NCBI GenBank assembly: GCA_964036155.1
Contig: OZ038423.1
Location: forward strand, 21,653,249-21,717,248
DNA length: 64,000 nucleotides
Source: Diploscapter coronatus
Lineage: Eukaryota; Nematoda; Chromadorea; Rhabditida; Rhabditidae
Direction of reading: 5' to 3'
Made by a program: the position numbers and the translations under genes. Numbering within the stretch: the first letter of the stretch is position 1; each line of letters opens with the position of its first letter. A model generated the notes under the pieces. That model did not search any database and was not told the DNA's origin. It saw only the letters and a list, made by a program, of their open reading frames with translations. This document shows, in pieces, positions 50,601 to 63,921 of this stretch.

Positions 50601-53600
50601 CACTAGCACCAGGAAAGATAGGAAAGAGGAACGAAAATGACAACACACTTGGAGGGGACAGAGACGCAGAGAAAGAGAGAAAAGTAGCAACGTAAGGGGA
50701 AAGACGAAGATCACTGTGGAAAGACACGCTTCGCTCCACACTAAATGTGAACGGAAAGAAAGAAAAAGAAACGGGGAGAAATAGTATGGGAAGATAAGAG
50801 AATCGAGAAAGTGAGGGCCCGAATGGTGCAAAAATTCACTCATAAAAACCGACTATCGATTTTCGGAGTTCCGCTTCCTTCCTTCCTTCTTCCCTCCATA
50901 CAAAAATTTATCGAATCGAGGCTATTACTCTATTGAGTCGCGGAACAAGATGGTGATGAAATAGAAATATTAGAAATGTTTTTAAAAAAAACTAATTGAA
51001 AACCATATAAATCACTGAAACAGTACCCGGCCTATATTAAGAGGAATCTGACCAGTAAAACAAATCGGGAAAAAATGAAGAAAAAGGTTTTTCGCGCAAT
51101 ATTTTTCAAAATTCCTTTTTTCTGTAAATCCACCAGATTTTCTCTATTTCAAGTGTGAGTTGTGATTCCGTTTCTGCCTTATTGCTTCGTTTTCTAATCG
51201 GCTTATGCTCAGTTTCCATGTTGTTGTTTCTGTTCAAACGCCCGCTAATCCAAATGAACAATTTCACAATTCCCTTATTTTATGCAGTGAATCATTTAGT
51301 CATGCAAAATTCAATGCACTCCTGCCATTCTCTCGAAAAGTTTCCTTGTAAACCCATTTGGATACGTCTTATCAGACAGAGCCACCTGATCGATAGATAG
51401 GCCACAAGTTTGCAACACATGAGTACGCATGTCAATTTTGAGAAGGGAAATTTGAAAGCTTCTTGAAGTTTCACTCTAAAATTGAAAATGTTGACAAAAG
51501 TAGGCGACTTTCCAGAAATAAATGAATCTGAAATCGAAAAATTCAAGAAAATATCCCAAACAAAAAATCATAGCCTTGTTTGGAAATTTTCTAGTTTCTC
51601 CCTAATCGCCATTCACCCTTCGACTACAGTGCATTTCGCCTTTTCATCCTCACTTCTCGACTCTTTTTGACTGACCCCTCGGTTTTCTTTATTTTGCTGC
51701 ACCTCGTTTCGGTTTTTTTCTTCCTCTATCTTTTCTCCTATCCTATTTTCCTTTGCTCTCTCACCCTCAATTTCTTTTCCTCTCCTAATTTTCTGTGCTA
51801 TTTCTGCGTCATCAATATACCTCCTCCCCTCTTTGAGAATGCGCTCTAAAGGTATGTATATTCGCACCGATCGATAGCCTTTTTTGCGCCTTTTCTTTCT
51901 GTTTTTTGTCCGTTTGTCTGGATCTCTTTCAGTCTCGATCTATTCTTCTCTGTACTCTCTTCAATCTGCTTCTCTATTTTGCTAATCTAGCAAGAGTGTG
52001 GATCTAGCTGAAACCGTCGAATATATCCAATCGAATCCGAGATAGATCTCAAACTACCGTCTTGTCGCTAGGAAAGCAGCAAGTCCCCAACTTTTCCATA
52101 TGATCCTTTCCTTTCCATTTCACTAACAAGTTGGAAATTCGCAAGAAAACAGCAAAAATTCAAAGTTTTCGAAGATTATCCTACAGATGAAAAGATAAAC
52201 ATAAAAGGAGCGACAAAGGTGGTAAAGACGCGCCACAAAAAATACGCAGAAACTAGCATTTTGTGAATTCCGAGAAACTGCAAAATCATGAAGATGTTCA
52301 AAATAGCAACAGAGAGCATGTAAAAAGTGAAATTCTATGAAACGTAATCATACTATCTTTAGAGCTTATGATTGTCATTGATGTTGGCGAATGCTCTGCA
52401 TAAAAATTGTGACGTGAACCAAGGGTATGTGGGATTCAGATTTCGATATCGAATTCGGAAAATTTTCAACTCCTATATATCGGGGTCAAGAAACATTCAA
52501 ATCCAACTCCGAGTTGTTCAAAACCCGACTTTCCCACACTCCTAATATTAATTGCCTCAAACTATTCCTTATTCGTACACGGTAAAAGAGGAATTGTATG
52601 CGTTGCAGTAACCAACATCTCCGCTAATAGTTTTGAAGAAAAAAGCAGTATTGGCTGACCTGAATCCTCCTTTTCCGAGAAGGGACAACATGAGGTATCG
52701 TTTGTTGAGCAGAGCATGGTCCTTGTAGGAGGAAGCCATTTCATTGCTGCTTCTCTTGAGCTCCCTCAGATGCAACTGCCTTTCCTTCTCCAACTTTTCT
52801 TTCTCCATAGCCAGATCTGCCTCTTCCTTCTTCAAATGCTCACGACGCAACTTGTAGATCTCCTCCTGAAAAAATAGGAGTTAATCTTCTGTCTTAAAAA
52901 CTAAGAGAAAACTTCTAAAGGGCACTCGAAATATAATGATTCAAAAACTATCGTATTAATGATACACAGTGAAGGCTAAAATTTTGGACCAAATTTGATT
53001 ATGAATGCAGCTCAGTATGTTCAATTATCGTGAACAATTTGAACGAAACAAGGCAGAAATTCCCAATTCAGTGAAAAGTATATTTGTGTAAAATTCATCC
53101 AAATTGATTCACAGTTACAGGGTCTACCAGAGTGCACCCAAAATCAGAATTGTTTCAAATTCTTAGTCACGACTGTAGACTTGGGAACAATTTCAGGGAG
53201 GACGATCGTCAGAAATCCCTTACAACCTATCCTCAGTATATTTTTTGCATGACGAAATTGCTCACTAGGTCTGTTTGAGAACGATATAACGATATGTTCA
53301 TCTCTTTGTGAATTCAACAATGTTCCCACCAATTCAATGTATTCCTGATAGTTGATCTCCTTGGGCTCTTCGGGCCGTCTGAAGATGGCATCGTCTAGCG
53401 AGGCTGAGGTCGAAGGCTGTTGACCGCCCGAATCCATCGATGCGAATTGCGCATTCAGAGAATTCGAGGCAGATCTGCAAGATTTCAAGTTATATTTTTC
53501 AAAATTCTCTTATAACATGAATAAAATTGCATTATATTAGTACTTCGAAAATCATATAGAAAAATTCAAAAAGATCATTTCTCGAACCTCTTGCTGGTGG

Positions 53601-56600
53601 AAGCTCCCTCCTTTCCAATTCCAAGCGGCTTCCTCTTCTTGAGCAGAGTCGAGGCAGTCGCTATCTCGTTCCTCTCACTCACGATCTGCTCGCCCTTCTT
53701 CGCCAATTCTTCGAACGCGAAACCGTCTTGCTGAAATATACATCGTCAAAACATTATTGATTCGGAAATGCTTTCTTTAAGAATTTGAAATTTGATGAAA
53801 TAGCATGTAGAACTGAGACTTTAATAAATTTCTTTTACATCTATATTTAGGGGTCGCAAACTCCGCCTCCTTGCATTTTTCACTTTGTTTCAAGAAGTGG
53901 TCCTTTGAAACCCCGAAAATAGGAAGGAAGTATGCTTCAAAGCGACTGGGCATGAAAAAAGTATGGTCTAATTCGATGAACCATTTAATGAAACGTCTTT
54001 GTACCAAACGTCGACACGAAATTCTCGTGCTCATGACGATTTTGTGAATTAAAACGTGTTTATCTCGATGACTGCTTCTGATGAGTTTTTCAATCAGGAA
54101 TGATTTTTATTTTTTTCATAGCTATTTTAGTCGAATCATAATTGATCTGCTAGAGCTAAAAACTCGAATTATATAAACTTTGCAAAACCATTTGTGGTCC
54201 CTATTTATATCATTCAGTAAGTCGTATATAATTCGAGGCTTTTAATAACTAAAATAAAATAATCTCACCCATTGATCCTTGAAGGAGTCCCCAGTTCTGA
54301 CGAGTTTATAATAGCCCAATCTAGGATTGTCAGCCATGGTCTTCTCCCTGAGCGCCTTCCTGTCCATTTCATTCTTCTCCATCAGTAGTCTCTTTATCGT
54401 CTCCTTCGACGCGTCGTTCTTCCTCCTTTCGTTTAGGACCTGAAAATTAAAGCGTTTATTTGAAAAATAACAATTTTGTGTGTGAACATTTTATCGCTAA
54501 ATACATCTTCTTGAAATTTTCATCCGTTTGGAGAATTATTATTAGAAAAATTGGTTTTTTTAGTAAGTATCCTTTTATTTATTTATTTTTAATTTCTACT
54601 TTTTATTTAAGAAGAAAAATCGTACCTTCGCTTGCAATTCCTCGATCTGCTTCCTGTAGTCCTCGATGAGCCTGTCCCTCTTGGCGATCTCCTCCAAATT
54701 GTCCTCGCTCGCCTTCAACCCACTGCTCTCCGTCTGCGTCTCGCTGTCCATGCGGATACGTGTAGAGGGGGGACTCTAAAACAATTCAATAATCCACCCA
54801 TCAAATATCACTTTCGAGACCTCATATAACGATTTAGAAACGCAACTGCATGAAAGATAGACTAGATTTTAGTGAGAAAAACAAACATATTTCCCATATC
54901 GATACGTACGTAACGATTTTTTCAGGTTGTCTTTCTTTAAAAGTTCACCGACTTTGATGAGATGGTATGTGTCAAAGGAAAACTGAGTGAACCTTCCAAT
55001 AAACCCAAATTCGTACCTGATTAGAATTGCTGTTAGAGGAATCAGAAGAGTAGCCTTGATTAGCAGGAGTCGGAGTAGTGCGGTTGATGGGAGAGGGCGA
55101 GTTGACCGTCCAGTACTGAAGCGAATCAAATAATCATGTTTCACAAAATGAGACAATTGGATTTTTCATCAAAGCATATCTATCAGACGAAAAGTGTCAA
55201 TTCAATTGTTCCTTTGATCGGGCTGATTTTCAAGAATAGAATTTACAATTTGAAGGAAGATCTCGAATCTCGATAGAATTTCACTTATTTTTAGAATGGC
55301 TAGACATCTGTCTAGAACTTGAAAAGTCTATCTTTCCGAGAAAAACTCCTTACATGATTGTTCTGCCCTCCATTGTTCTCCATCCCATGTCCTTGATGAA
55401 TCTGATAGTGTTGATTGTGAGGAAGGGGATGGAGCATCTGCTGGTGGATGTCCCCATTTCCATTGCCTCCTTGCCCTGCTCCAAAGGCCCCTCCATTCGC
55501 ACTCGCAACTTGCTGGTTGTGAGCCATACCACCCGTCGCCATCATATTGACCCGTTTGGGCGAATTCTAAAGAATCATTTACTCATCTTGCAAAAGATCC
55601 TTTTGATGGGCAACATGAGTTTGAAGCAATGACAAAATTCACTTTTCTCACTTATTTCTCTAGCTCTTTCTTCTGTGGATTTCGAAAAATACAAAATGAT
55701 GAGATCAATATATCCCCGCATTATCTGCTCAACTTTGATCTTTTTCTCTAACTATAGGATCACGTCTTTCATCATTTCAAAATTTTCATCGCCTTTTTTT
55801 TAATTAGCTACGACTCTTACCTTGACCTGGCAGAATTCGGTTATCTTGCGCTCCACTTTGGGAGTCGTCTCATCGTTACGACGCCTCTTTCGAACAGGCT
55901 TCTTCGGTTCCGATGCAGCGATGGAGGGCATTTGATTGGGCCTGAAATTTTATCTCATATTTTTTCATAACAAGTATAAAATGTGAAATTTTAAGTAATG
56001 AATTTTTGAGGCAGTTAATAGAATTACAATTTACCTCTGCGGCGTCTCAGGCTCCCTATCGGAGATGGACCCGGCACTGGACAGATTGCTGGACTCGTTG
56101 GGCTGTTGCGGGGCGAACACCCTCAGCTGCATGTCGGAGCTGTCCTCGTTGTGGGGCTGCAGGGCAGCGTCAGAGGCGCTCGCCGAGGAATGGGACATCA
56201 TGTTCGAGGGGCGACTCAGCGGCAGATTGGCAGAGTTGGAAGGCGCAGAGGCAGAGCCCGAAGGGATTGCTGCGCCAGAACCGTCTGCAGGCTCACTGTG
56301 ATTCTAGAAATTGGAAAATTAGATCAAAAATCTTAATTGAAAATTATAAAGAAGGGAAATGAATTGAACGAGTTTTTCAGCGTTAACGTGATAATTTTTC
56401 AGCTTTTTAGGCTCGAATAAAAATGAAAATTGGAGTTTTTTTATTTCAAAGCTTTGCATAAAATATACAGTAAAAGTCAGTTAGAATTTCGCAATCTGCT
56501 AACTGGCATGAATTTGATGATAAATCGAATAAATGACATACATGGAGAAATCAATAACTCTGGAAAGATGGACTTACGAGAGGGAAAGCTCTGTTGGCTT

Positions 56601-56676
56601 GTGGACCCGTGTTGAAGACTCGCTGCTCGAGTCGCTGGTGGTGCAGATCACAACGCTCGTCCGCCATCGTCCACAT
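47690..56676 (-). CDS. tlk-1: Tousled-like Ser/Thr kinase
   Basis: TLK phosphorylates the histone chaperone Asf1 and supports chromatin assembly and chromosome segregation. The start [14 protein letters not shown] (56676) follows a TATTGCAG acceptor. The N-terminal third is low-complexity and carries a basic NLS-like KKPVRKRRR. Next come coiled-coil segments ([16 protein letters not shown]..., [20 protein letters not shown]), then the kinase domain: GKGGFSEVW loop, ACKI lysine, [10 protein letters not shown] catalytic loop (Tyr in place of the usual Arg, normal for TLKs), DFGLSK, GTYWYLPPE and [14 protein letters not shown]. It ends [12 protein letters not shown] ~2.7-kb intron (about 49965-52655) splits the Gly-rich loop. 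Intron 48502-48543 is 42 nt, stop-free and in frame. All junctions checked are GT-AG. Confidence 0.94.
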
Positions 56677-59600
56677 GCCTGCAATAACAAAACTATTAAA
56701 TTTGGCATGTCTGGAATAATCGGCCTCCTGTAAAATTCGGCAGCAAACTACCGATACTATTTTTTTTTAATTCACCAATTTTGTGGCTAACGAGAATAGT
56801 GAAATGAGAATTCTGGTGAATTTTACAAATGCGTCGATGGTATGCCGTTTAATTTCACAGAATTCAATAATTTCTGGAAAAAAAAAGTTTCAATATTTTA
56901 GGATTTTTAAGAAAAAGATAAATTATAGTGGTTACGTTCTCAAATAAATCTAAAAATCTCGAGGCAAGACATATCAATTCGCCCGAGAAGATGGAATAGA
57001 ATAGATACGATCAAACTCGCGGGGAGGTGACTGATGAATAATGAATTTACGAGAACGAAACGCGCGAATAAATCAATCAATAAAATAGAGAGAGAATTCA
57101 AATATCTGCCTGGAAATTACTAGCAAATGAAGACCAAAATCAATGAAGTTTGAAAATCCCGCGGGTTAATCAATGAAAAGTCGAGATTTGGAAAAAAAAA
57201 AAACTTTCTCAACAAAGATAAAGAACGTCTCTCTATCGTCTATCGGTTCGGTTGAATCCCCATCTATCAATAATGAAGGTGAGAATGAAGTGAGAGAGCG
57301 GATGGAATAAGGAGATCAGCAAAGACACAGACGAAAAGGAGGCAGGGCCGAAAGAAAACGTGCCTCTTTTTCTCTCCGCCTCCCCAATCCACCCGTTCCC
57401 TATTATTTTCCCTTGCATCTTTTTCGCTCCTTCCTTTCCACGCTATTTTCGCGAATTCTTTCTCTCTGGTCGCCAATTTTTTCGTATTATATATGCGGGC
57501 TGTTGTGAGAGAAGAAATGGCGATCGATAATAGTCGTCCAACCGACAGGAAAAACGTTTGCTGCTAGAGACCGGAGGAACGATCCCTCTGCGCGTCTGAC
57601 CGAATGACATATAAAAAAGGGGGCGAGAAAACAGGGAAGTCAGAGTGCATGACGTAGCAGAAGGACAACACATCAACAGTCAATGCAACTTTCTCTCCAC
57701 CCTCTCATTCCTCATTTCCTTTCCTGTGCAAAATAAAGCAAATGCGAATCGAAATCATACCATACACACAATAAGAGAGGGGAAGAATTCAAGAATCATG
57801 CCTCCGCAAATCATAGAAGTTCTAAATTTACATTACAAAGAAAGGGCAGAAAAGAGGAAAGGAAACATTGTTCATTTGACTCGCAACACTTTTTTCAGAA
57901 GGACTTCAGCCAAATGACATGCTCCGACTCTGCCACTCTGCGTCTCTGCACCGCATAGTTTGACAGAGGGCGGAGAACAGAATGTGAATGCCAAACTGAC
58001 CAACGATCATTACACTCGTTGCCTCAAGAACCGCAGAATTTCAGGCACTCGCTAAAGTGTAGAGAAGGACATTTGACCACTAGTTATGAGTCTTTTACTG
58101 AAGCTTCAAATCTAGAAGCAAAAACGTGAAAATTCCATTGGTACAAGACAGCTACTTGAAAAGTCTCCCAATCACTCGTCCTGTGATAAAACAGAAATAA
58201 GAAGGCAAACTATTATGAAGTACGGCTAAACTACAGATTAATAATCTTCAAGAATCTCCACGACAATATATTTTGCGCAGTCTTGATTAATCCCTTATGA
58301 GGAATAGAAAGCAGAGCAAGATGATGCAATCGTCATCAGCTGTGCATAAACTTAGACTTTGAGTTGTTTAGATACTTCACTTTGAAATTCATTGACCATG
58401 ATTATCTATTATTTCTTAGTACAATGCACGCATTTTCGCAACATTCTTGTTCCGCAAATCATATGTTCGTTTGTCTGCGTCTCTACCTTCAAATTTTCGG
58501 ATCGATAATGTTCTGCCTCTATTTTCACTTTTAGCAGAGGTTTTTCCCAGAGAGGCGAAAGAGAGGAGTGAAGAGTAAAGAGGGGATGACGATAGTTTGT
58601 CCGGTAGCTGGTCTATGGGTCTGCAGTCTGCAAGAGAATGCAGCAAGCAGTATGCGCGTATGTGTGTTGTGTGTGTCTTTATTCGCGCGTCCCCTCCCCC
58701 TCCCTAATGCGCGTTATATTGGCCGATAGATAGGGCCGCCCGTTCGAACTGACTGCTGAATGCTGCAGCGATGCAACGATGTCGCCTCCCTTCATAAACT
58801 GAAACAACCTCACTGCATCTCTAACCTCCTCGTATGATTAAGCATAGGCAAACCCCCTATTCTGGCCCATTCTCTTTTTACCAACACAAAAACGTAGCAG
58901 CTAGGAGGCGGAGTTTCGTTTCTTACTTTCTCCAGTCTGGCCCCTCCTCTTTTAAAGGCCGAAATTTACTTATGCAATCGATGAGCCCCCACTCCACTAC
59001 ACACAACACACACGTGAAGGGATGAGAACAGAGAAGCAGATGAAGTCTTTCGCGACGATTAAGAATATCGGATTGTAAACAAGCTGGCATATAAGGCAGA
59101 AAGCATAGACTCAATTGCATATTGGGGGAGGTCACCAACAACATTCATCAAAATCCCTTACTATTTCTTCTTCGCTGTTGACTAATTTGAACAAGAAAAG
59201 GAAGGGAGGAGGGAGGGAAGAAAGCGCGCCAAACTGCAAAGGACCTAGGCCTAATGTCAAATGCGCGCTGCTGATACGTCACCAATCGATAATGAAACAC
59301 TCACTCGCTCGCACAGATTTGAGAGCCCGGAATGGGAAACAAGAGAAATTTCGAAAGAAATATTAAAATAAAAAATAAAAGGACGTACTTTTCAATCGAC
59401 TACCATCAGGAGCGGTAGCGGTCAAAATGTATCGTCACTTCGCGATTTTCCTCGGCCGATTAAAAGAACCCAGAAAACTATCGACGAAAATCCGAATAAT
59501 TCGAGAGATTAGCCCTTCGGATAACTGACTGATGATAGGGGGCGCGTCGAATTGAATGGTTTAGGAAATAAAAGTTAGGTGAATACCAGGCTGGGAGGTC

Positions 59601-60565
59601 CTTGGATGTGAGCGGTGGGGCTGAGAGCCTCCGAGGAAACTACACTCGACTTGCCACCAGATTGCACAGCGCGACGGACACGTGACAACGCGAGCAGACC
59701 TGAATTAGATCTAACAATGGATGACTGGAAGGGGGAGAAACGGGAGTGAATGAGACTCGATAAATGTGGCCGACCCAAACGAGAGGCACACCGACCGAAA
59801 TTTTCAGCACGGCTATCGACAAGACCAAAGCAAAGACGCAAGCAACGGGACGGGACGCGAGCGAGCGCACCCAAAACCACGCCCCTAAGCGGGGAAATAG
59901 CGAGAGAACTGGGGAGAGCGACAGAGAACGAGGGGACACCGAGAGAATGCCCCGACAAAAAGAGACACTAATATGTAAAAAGATTCGCACAAAAGCAAAT
60001 GTTTCCATGAAGTCATAGCCAAAGGAATCGATAACGAGTCACATGACCGGATGACGAGCGGACGAATCGATAAGAACGACCAATAAAACGGAGAAAATGG
60101 CGAGCATCGAAAGCGAACGGCGAGAAATGAATGCACCCAGTGGGGCATATGGTGAGTGGACACTTGCGCATTCATCCTTGCTCGCGTTTTTTGTTTTTTT
60201 ATTTTCCGCCGGAAATTTTCGAAACTCTTGCGGTGTTTTCGTGAACTGTTACTTCTGAATTCAACAAATTCGCTATTGGATTGTTCACGTGTTTCTGCCT
60301 GTTTCTACACTATTGATTTGGCGTTTCATTGACAGCGCTTGTTGACTCTGTCAGCGAGTATTTTTTCGTTCAAAATTTTAGGCCAATTTTTAACCTTTCT
60401 TCTTGAAAATGTATCTAGTTTATCAGCTGCCGATTTGAAAAGTTCTTCAGCAGTTTGTTCTTCTCGTCAACCCTATTTTTCCCTTTAAAAATTGGCGAAA
60501 TTTTTAAGTTTTGTCGCATTTTCCAGGAGGCTATTTCTTCCTGAAGTAACTTTGGATTTTTCCGA
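56677..60565. other. Shared upstream region of two divergent genes
   Basis: About 3.9 kb between the start codons of TLK (-) and the unrecognised gene (+). It probably holds a bidirectional promoter and untranslated first exons. The part 57200-60100 has CT/GA-rich runs and, from about 59600 to 60060, the highest GC content nearby. Frames here, including 59575-59958 (-), show no domain. An acceptor ATTTTCCAG at about 60528 precedes the + gene's ATG. Confidence 0.45.
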
Positions 60566-63500
60566 ATGTCGGCGGGAAAAGAAACGATGGATGGCAGATT
60601 GACTGTTTCGGTTCCGGATGCGGCAGACGTACTGAGCCAGCATATGAGTGGACTCGATCTCGGGCATGGCAATCAGCAGACAGTACAGGGACAGGCTGAG
60701 GATGGCGCTCCCTCTCCACAATCAGCCACCTCATTGTCAGGCAGAACGCAGCCCAAACGCCTCGTTTCCAATCAGCGTGGATCACGCATGCTGGCCAATA
60801 TCCAGGTACACAAAGATTTAAAAAATAGGAAATTGAGAGCAATTTTAACAGAACACTTCTGTCAAAGATTTCAAATGAGTACACTTCTTTAAAAAAAATG
60901 AAAAGACTGGATAGTTTATAAGGAGTGCACTAATTTAAAAAGTCTGGAAGAAAAGTACTAGTTTTGCGTAGGAATATTCTTGAATTCTATCACTTTGTTT
61001 ACAGAAGACCCTGAACCACTCGGGAGCGACTTCCCCGCTGACGATTCGCAGTCGCCACGAATCCGAAACATCCGAAATGTCCACCACGTCGCACGACACC
61101 AGATTTTGTGAGTCAAAATAGAAGTTTTATTTGTTAAAAACTACAAGAACAGGCATTTCTAAAAATTGAAATGAAAGAGGAGCATATGTTAGGCTGCGAG
61201 TACTTCTTTCAATACGAAAGAGCGAGATGCAGATATTCGTAATCCATATGTCGCACATGAGAAGTGACTCATTTAATGAGAATTTTCGGAGCGTCCATAA
61301 AGCTCACCTATGATTCATTCGAAAAATTATTTAGTTTAGAAAACCTTGATAAAAATTCGCTGAAACTGCTTTTCTTTCTGGAAAATAAATTTGGATTCTT
61401 TTATCTTGAACCTTTAGCACAACGCATCCAGATACGCACACCTCTGAACCAGTCGGGTCACTCAAATCGCAACGCCAATTCCAATGTCAGCTCGCCCGCA
61501 CAGAGCAGCCACGGCAACAGACATCAAACGCGCAGAGCCCCTCCGCCTCGCGCCGAAGAATACAAAGTCGAGGTAGAAAATATGCAAGTTCGTGAATAAA
61601 TCAAGGAAGAGATTCAGAATCTGGACAGTCTGCAGAAAATTCTCCAACAGTTCACCGACATGCAGGCCAGATCCGACAGATCTGCGGCGCAAATCAGTAA
61701 GCTTTGGAAAAAATTAGAAAAGAAAAAAGAATTGAAATTGATAATCATTTCGAACACTTCTTGTGAAATCTCAAATCCATTGTTTGGATTCTATAAAAAT
61801 CGATTTTATTGAAAAACGAATTCATATATTTCAAATACCTTTTATTTCTTAAAAAAAAAACAATTTTCATAACGCAATATCATGGCATCGTCGTACATCG
61901 GCACTATGTCGGTGATGGAGTGGCACGAGGTCTGCACGCATCTCTTCGGGTAATTCCAAAATTCTGTAATTAAAGAAAATAGAAATTGGCATTATACGCT
62001 TCCTGCTAATCTAAAGCTCATGAAAGTGATCTTTAAAAAATCTTTTCCAGATTGGCGATCGGAGGAGGGGAGACGGACTTCGTGATGGACATGATGCCTA
62101 TTCTCATGCGTGAGTTTATCAGGGCTGACCAAAGAATAAATTTTAAAAACTTAAAGTTAAAGTCCAAGACAGTCCCCAAAACCCTCAGAGACAAAGCTTT
62201 GTCCAGTCCTGAAGTTGATCATTCTTATTTCTAGCAAAGAATTAATGAAATTTCTAGTCAAATTTGCGAAGTTTTCATAAATGAAGCGAATTTCAGAATA
62301 CGCAGCGTTCTGCGACGTGATGTGCGAAATGTTGATGTCTGTCTGCTCGAGCCACATTCTGTACGGCGACACGCGCGCCATTCCCGAATTTATCGGCTCC
62401 ATCATCTGTGGCAACTGGCCCAAAGATCTCAACAAGGTGAGAAAGGGTTTGGATTTACCACCATTACATAGAGATGAGTCGAAATTCCAATTGTTTTTCG
62501 ATTTTGAAAATCTTAAACGAATTTTGTTTTAGTTTCTAAATTTAAAAACCTCGTTTATTTCGTGTTCACAAATTCATAATACTTTATCTATAATTTCTTT
62601 AGACTTGTCTATTCCTGAAAAATCATAAAACCTAAAATTTTTCTCTTTTCAGGCAGTGAATTCGATCAACCCCGTGCTGTTCATAACTATGTCTATCGTG
62701 AAGGGTTGGATCCTAGTGATCAACGAGGACAATTCGGTAAAAATCTATTCTTCATAAACTCGTTTATCTACGATATGAACGCTGCCTAGCGGGGAGAGTA
62801 AAAACACTGATGCGAATTATCGATAGTGATCAAGATCAAGAGGATAGTGTCGAGCAAAAATAATTTTCTTACACTATTCCACTTTCCTTGTTCATTCTCA
62901 CATTTCGCGTTTTGAATTGATCTCGTTTTATAATTCTACATTTATGAAACATTTTCAGCTCTATTACACTCCAAAATCGGTAAAACGCAACGGTGCTAAT
63001 GATACGGACAATGGACAGAGTGCGCAGCAGCAGCAGCAGCAGGAGGGAAGGAACTCGCCTGTGGTGGTCGAAGCCAGTGAAAGCAGACACGGCTCGGAGG
63101 TGGGAATGAAAACATCAAATTTAGATCTGACTTCTCTAAATCACATTCACTTGCTGTAGGTGCGAGTTTTGGTCCAATACAGTTTGAACCTGGAGAAGTT
63201 TGATCTGATTTGGATTTTTTAGAACCACAAGCTTAAAAATCTGAATATTCAGTTGTTGTCTACTTTTGAGCCAGAAAATATCTTTGAATTCCTCTGCGTT
63301 TTCAAAAGAGTGAACATTTCAGGATATAAAAGACGATGAAAGCTCGATTTCGACACAGGCGGAGCCTTCCGAAGAGGACATCGCTGCACTCAATAGATGC
63401 TGCATGGCGCTGTACGTCCTTTGCGAAAAGACGCAGAGATCTCTTTGGCTCAAGTAAGAATATTTTCTGAAATAAATAGAAAAATAATAGGAAACTAATT

Positions 63501-63921
63501 ACAGTACTTAATTCTCTACATTTTGCAGATGGCCCGAACTCTGCGACGAAATTTACGACGCTATTCGGCCAGCCATTACCCATAACAAGCACGTGGAACC
63601 GTGAGCTCTTGAAATCTTTGTAAATCACTGGTGAAAAAGACGCAGAACTGCCAAATTGTTTGTTCAATTCCGCTCCATTTTTGCGAGAAAATAATCTGAA
63701 TCTATCATCTGACCTAGGTTGAAAATGAGTGTTTTGAATGGGAAAATTGAAATCAAGTTTGAACCACTAAAATCGTCGATTTTTTCTGTTTGATAGAAAG
63801 TGAGAATTGATTCCTTTTTAGTGATGCGAAATCTGCACTGCTCTACATGTACAGTCAGATGCTGAAGTGGGTTGGCCCGAAGGCGGTCCTCAAGAGCACG
63901 TCCACACAGACCTGCGAGTGA
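60566..63921 (+). CDS. Unrecognised multi-exon protein, possibly MIF4G-like
   Basis: At least ten exons are visible from MSAGKETMDGRL (60566) to KSTSTQTCE (TGA 63919-63921). The N-terminal ~180 residues are Ser/Gln/Asn/Arg-rich and likely disordered. After a short coiled segment (NLDSLQKILQQFTDMQ) comes a helical, Cys/Met-rich region: MEWHEVCTHLFG, ETDFVMDMMPILM, FCDVMCEMLMSVCSSHI, FITMSIVKGWILVIN. A QQQQQQ run and an acidic insert follow, and then more helices (ALNRCCMALYVLCEKTQ, SALLYMYSQMLKWVG). The pattern of paired amphipathic helices recalls MIF4G/HEAT domains of translation factors, but I see no diagnostic motif. The junction before MEWHEVC is unresolved (no AG from 61730 to 61917). 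Intron 61573-61617 is 45 nt. Other junctions are GT-AG. Confidence 0.7.
61880..61942 (+). other. Exon with unresolved 5' boundary
   Basis: The frame MASSYIGTMSVMEWHEVCTHLFG reads into the next exon across a GG/GTAATT donor (intron ending TTTTCCAG), so its 3' side is secure. On the 5' side, the preceding exon ends at a strong ATCA/GTAAGC donor, but no AG occurs between 61730 and 61917. Possible readings are an acceptor inside the frame at GATGGAG (61918), combined with a different (GC) donor upstream, or a non-AG acceptor, or a sequence error. Confidence 0.4.

Noticed and set aside
59575..59958. Minus-strand open frame of 127 codons upstream of TLK
   Set aside because: It is GC-rich promoter-like sequence with open frames on both strands over the same stretch; no domain, and TLK has a clear start at 56676.
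61573..61605. A 33-nt intron ending ATCAAG
   Set aside because: A better acceptor GATTCAG 12 bases later gives a 45-nt intron in the same phase, in line with others in the window.
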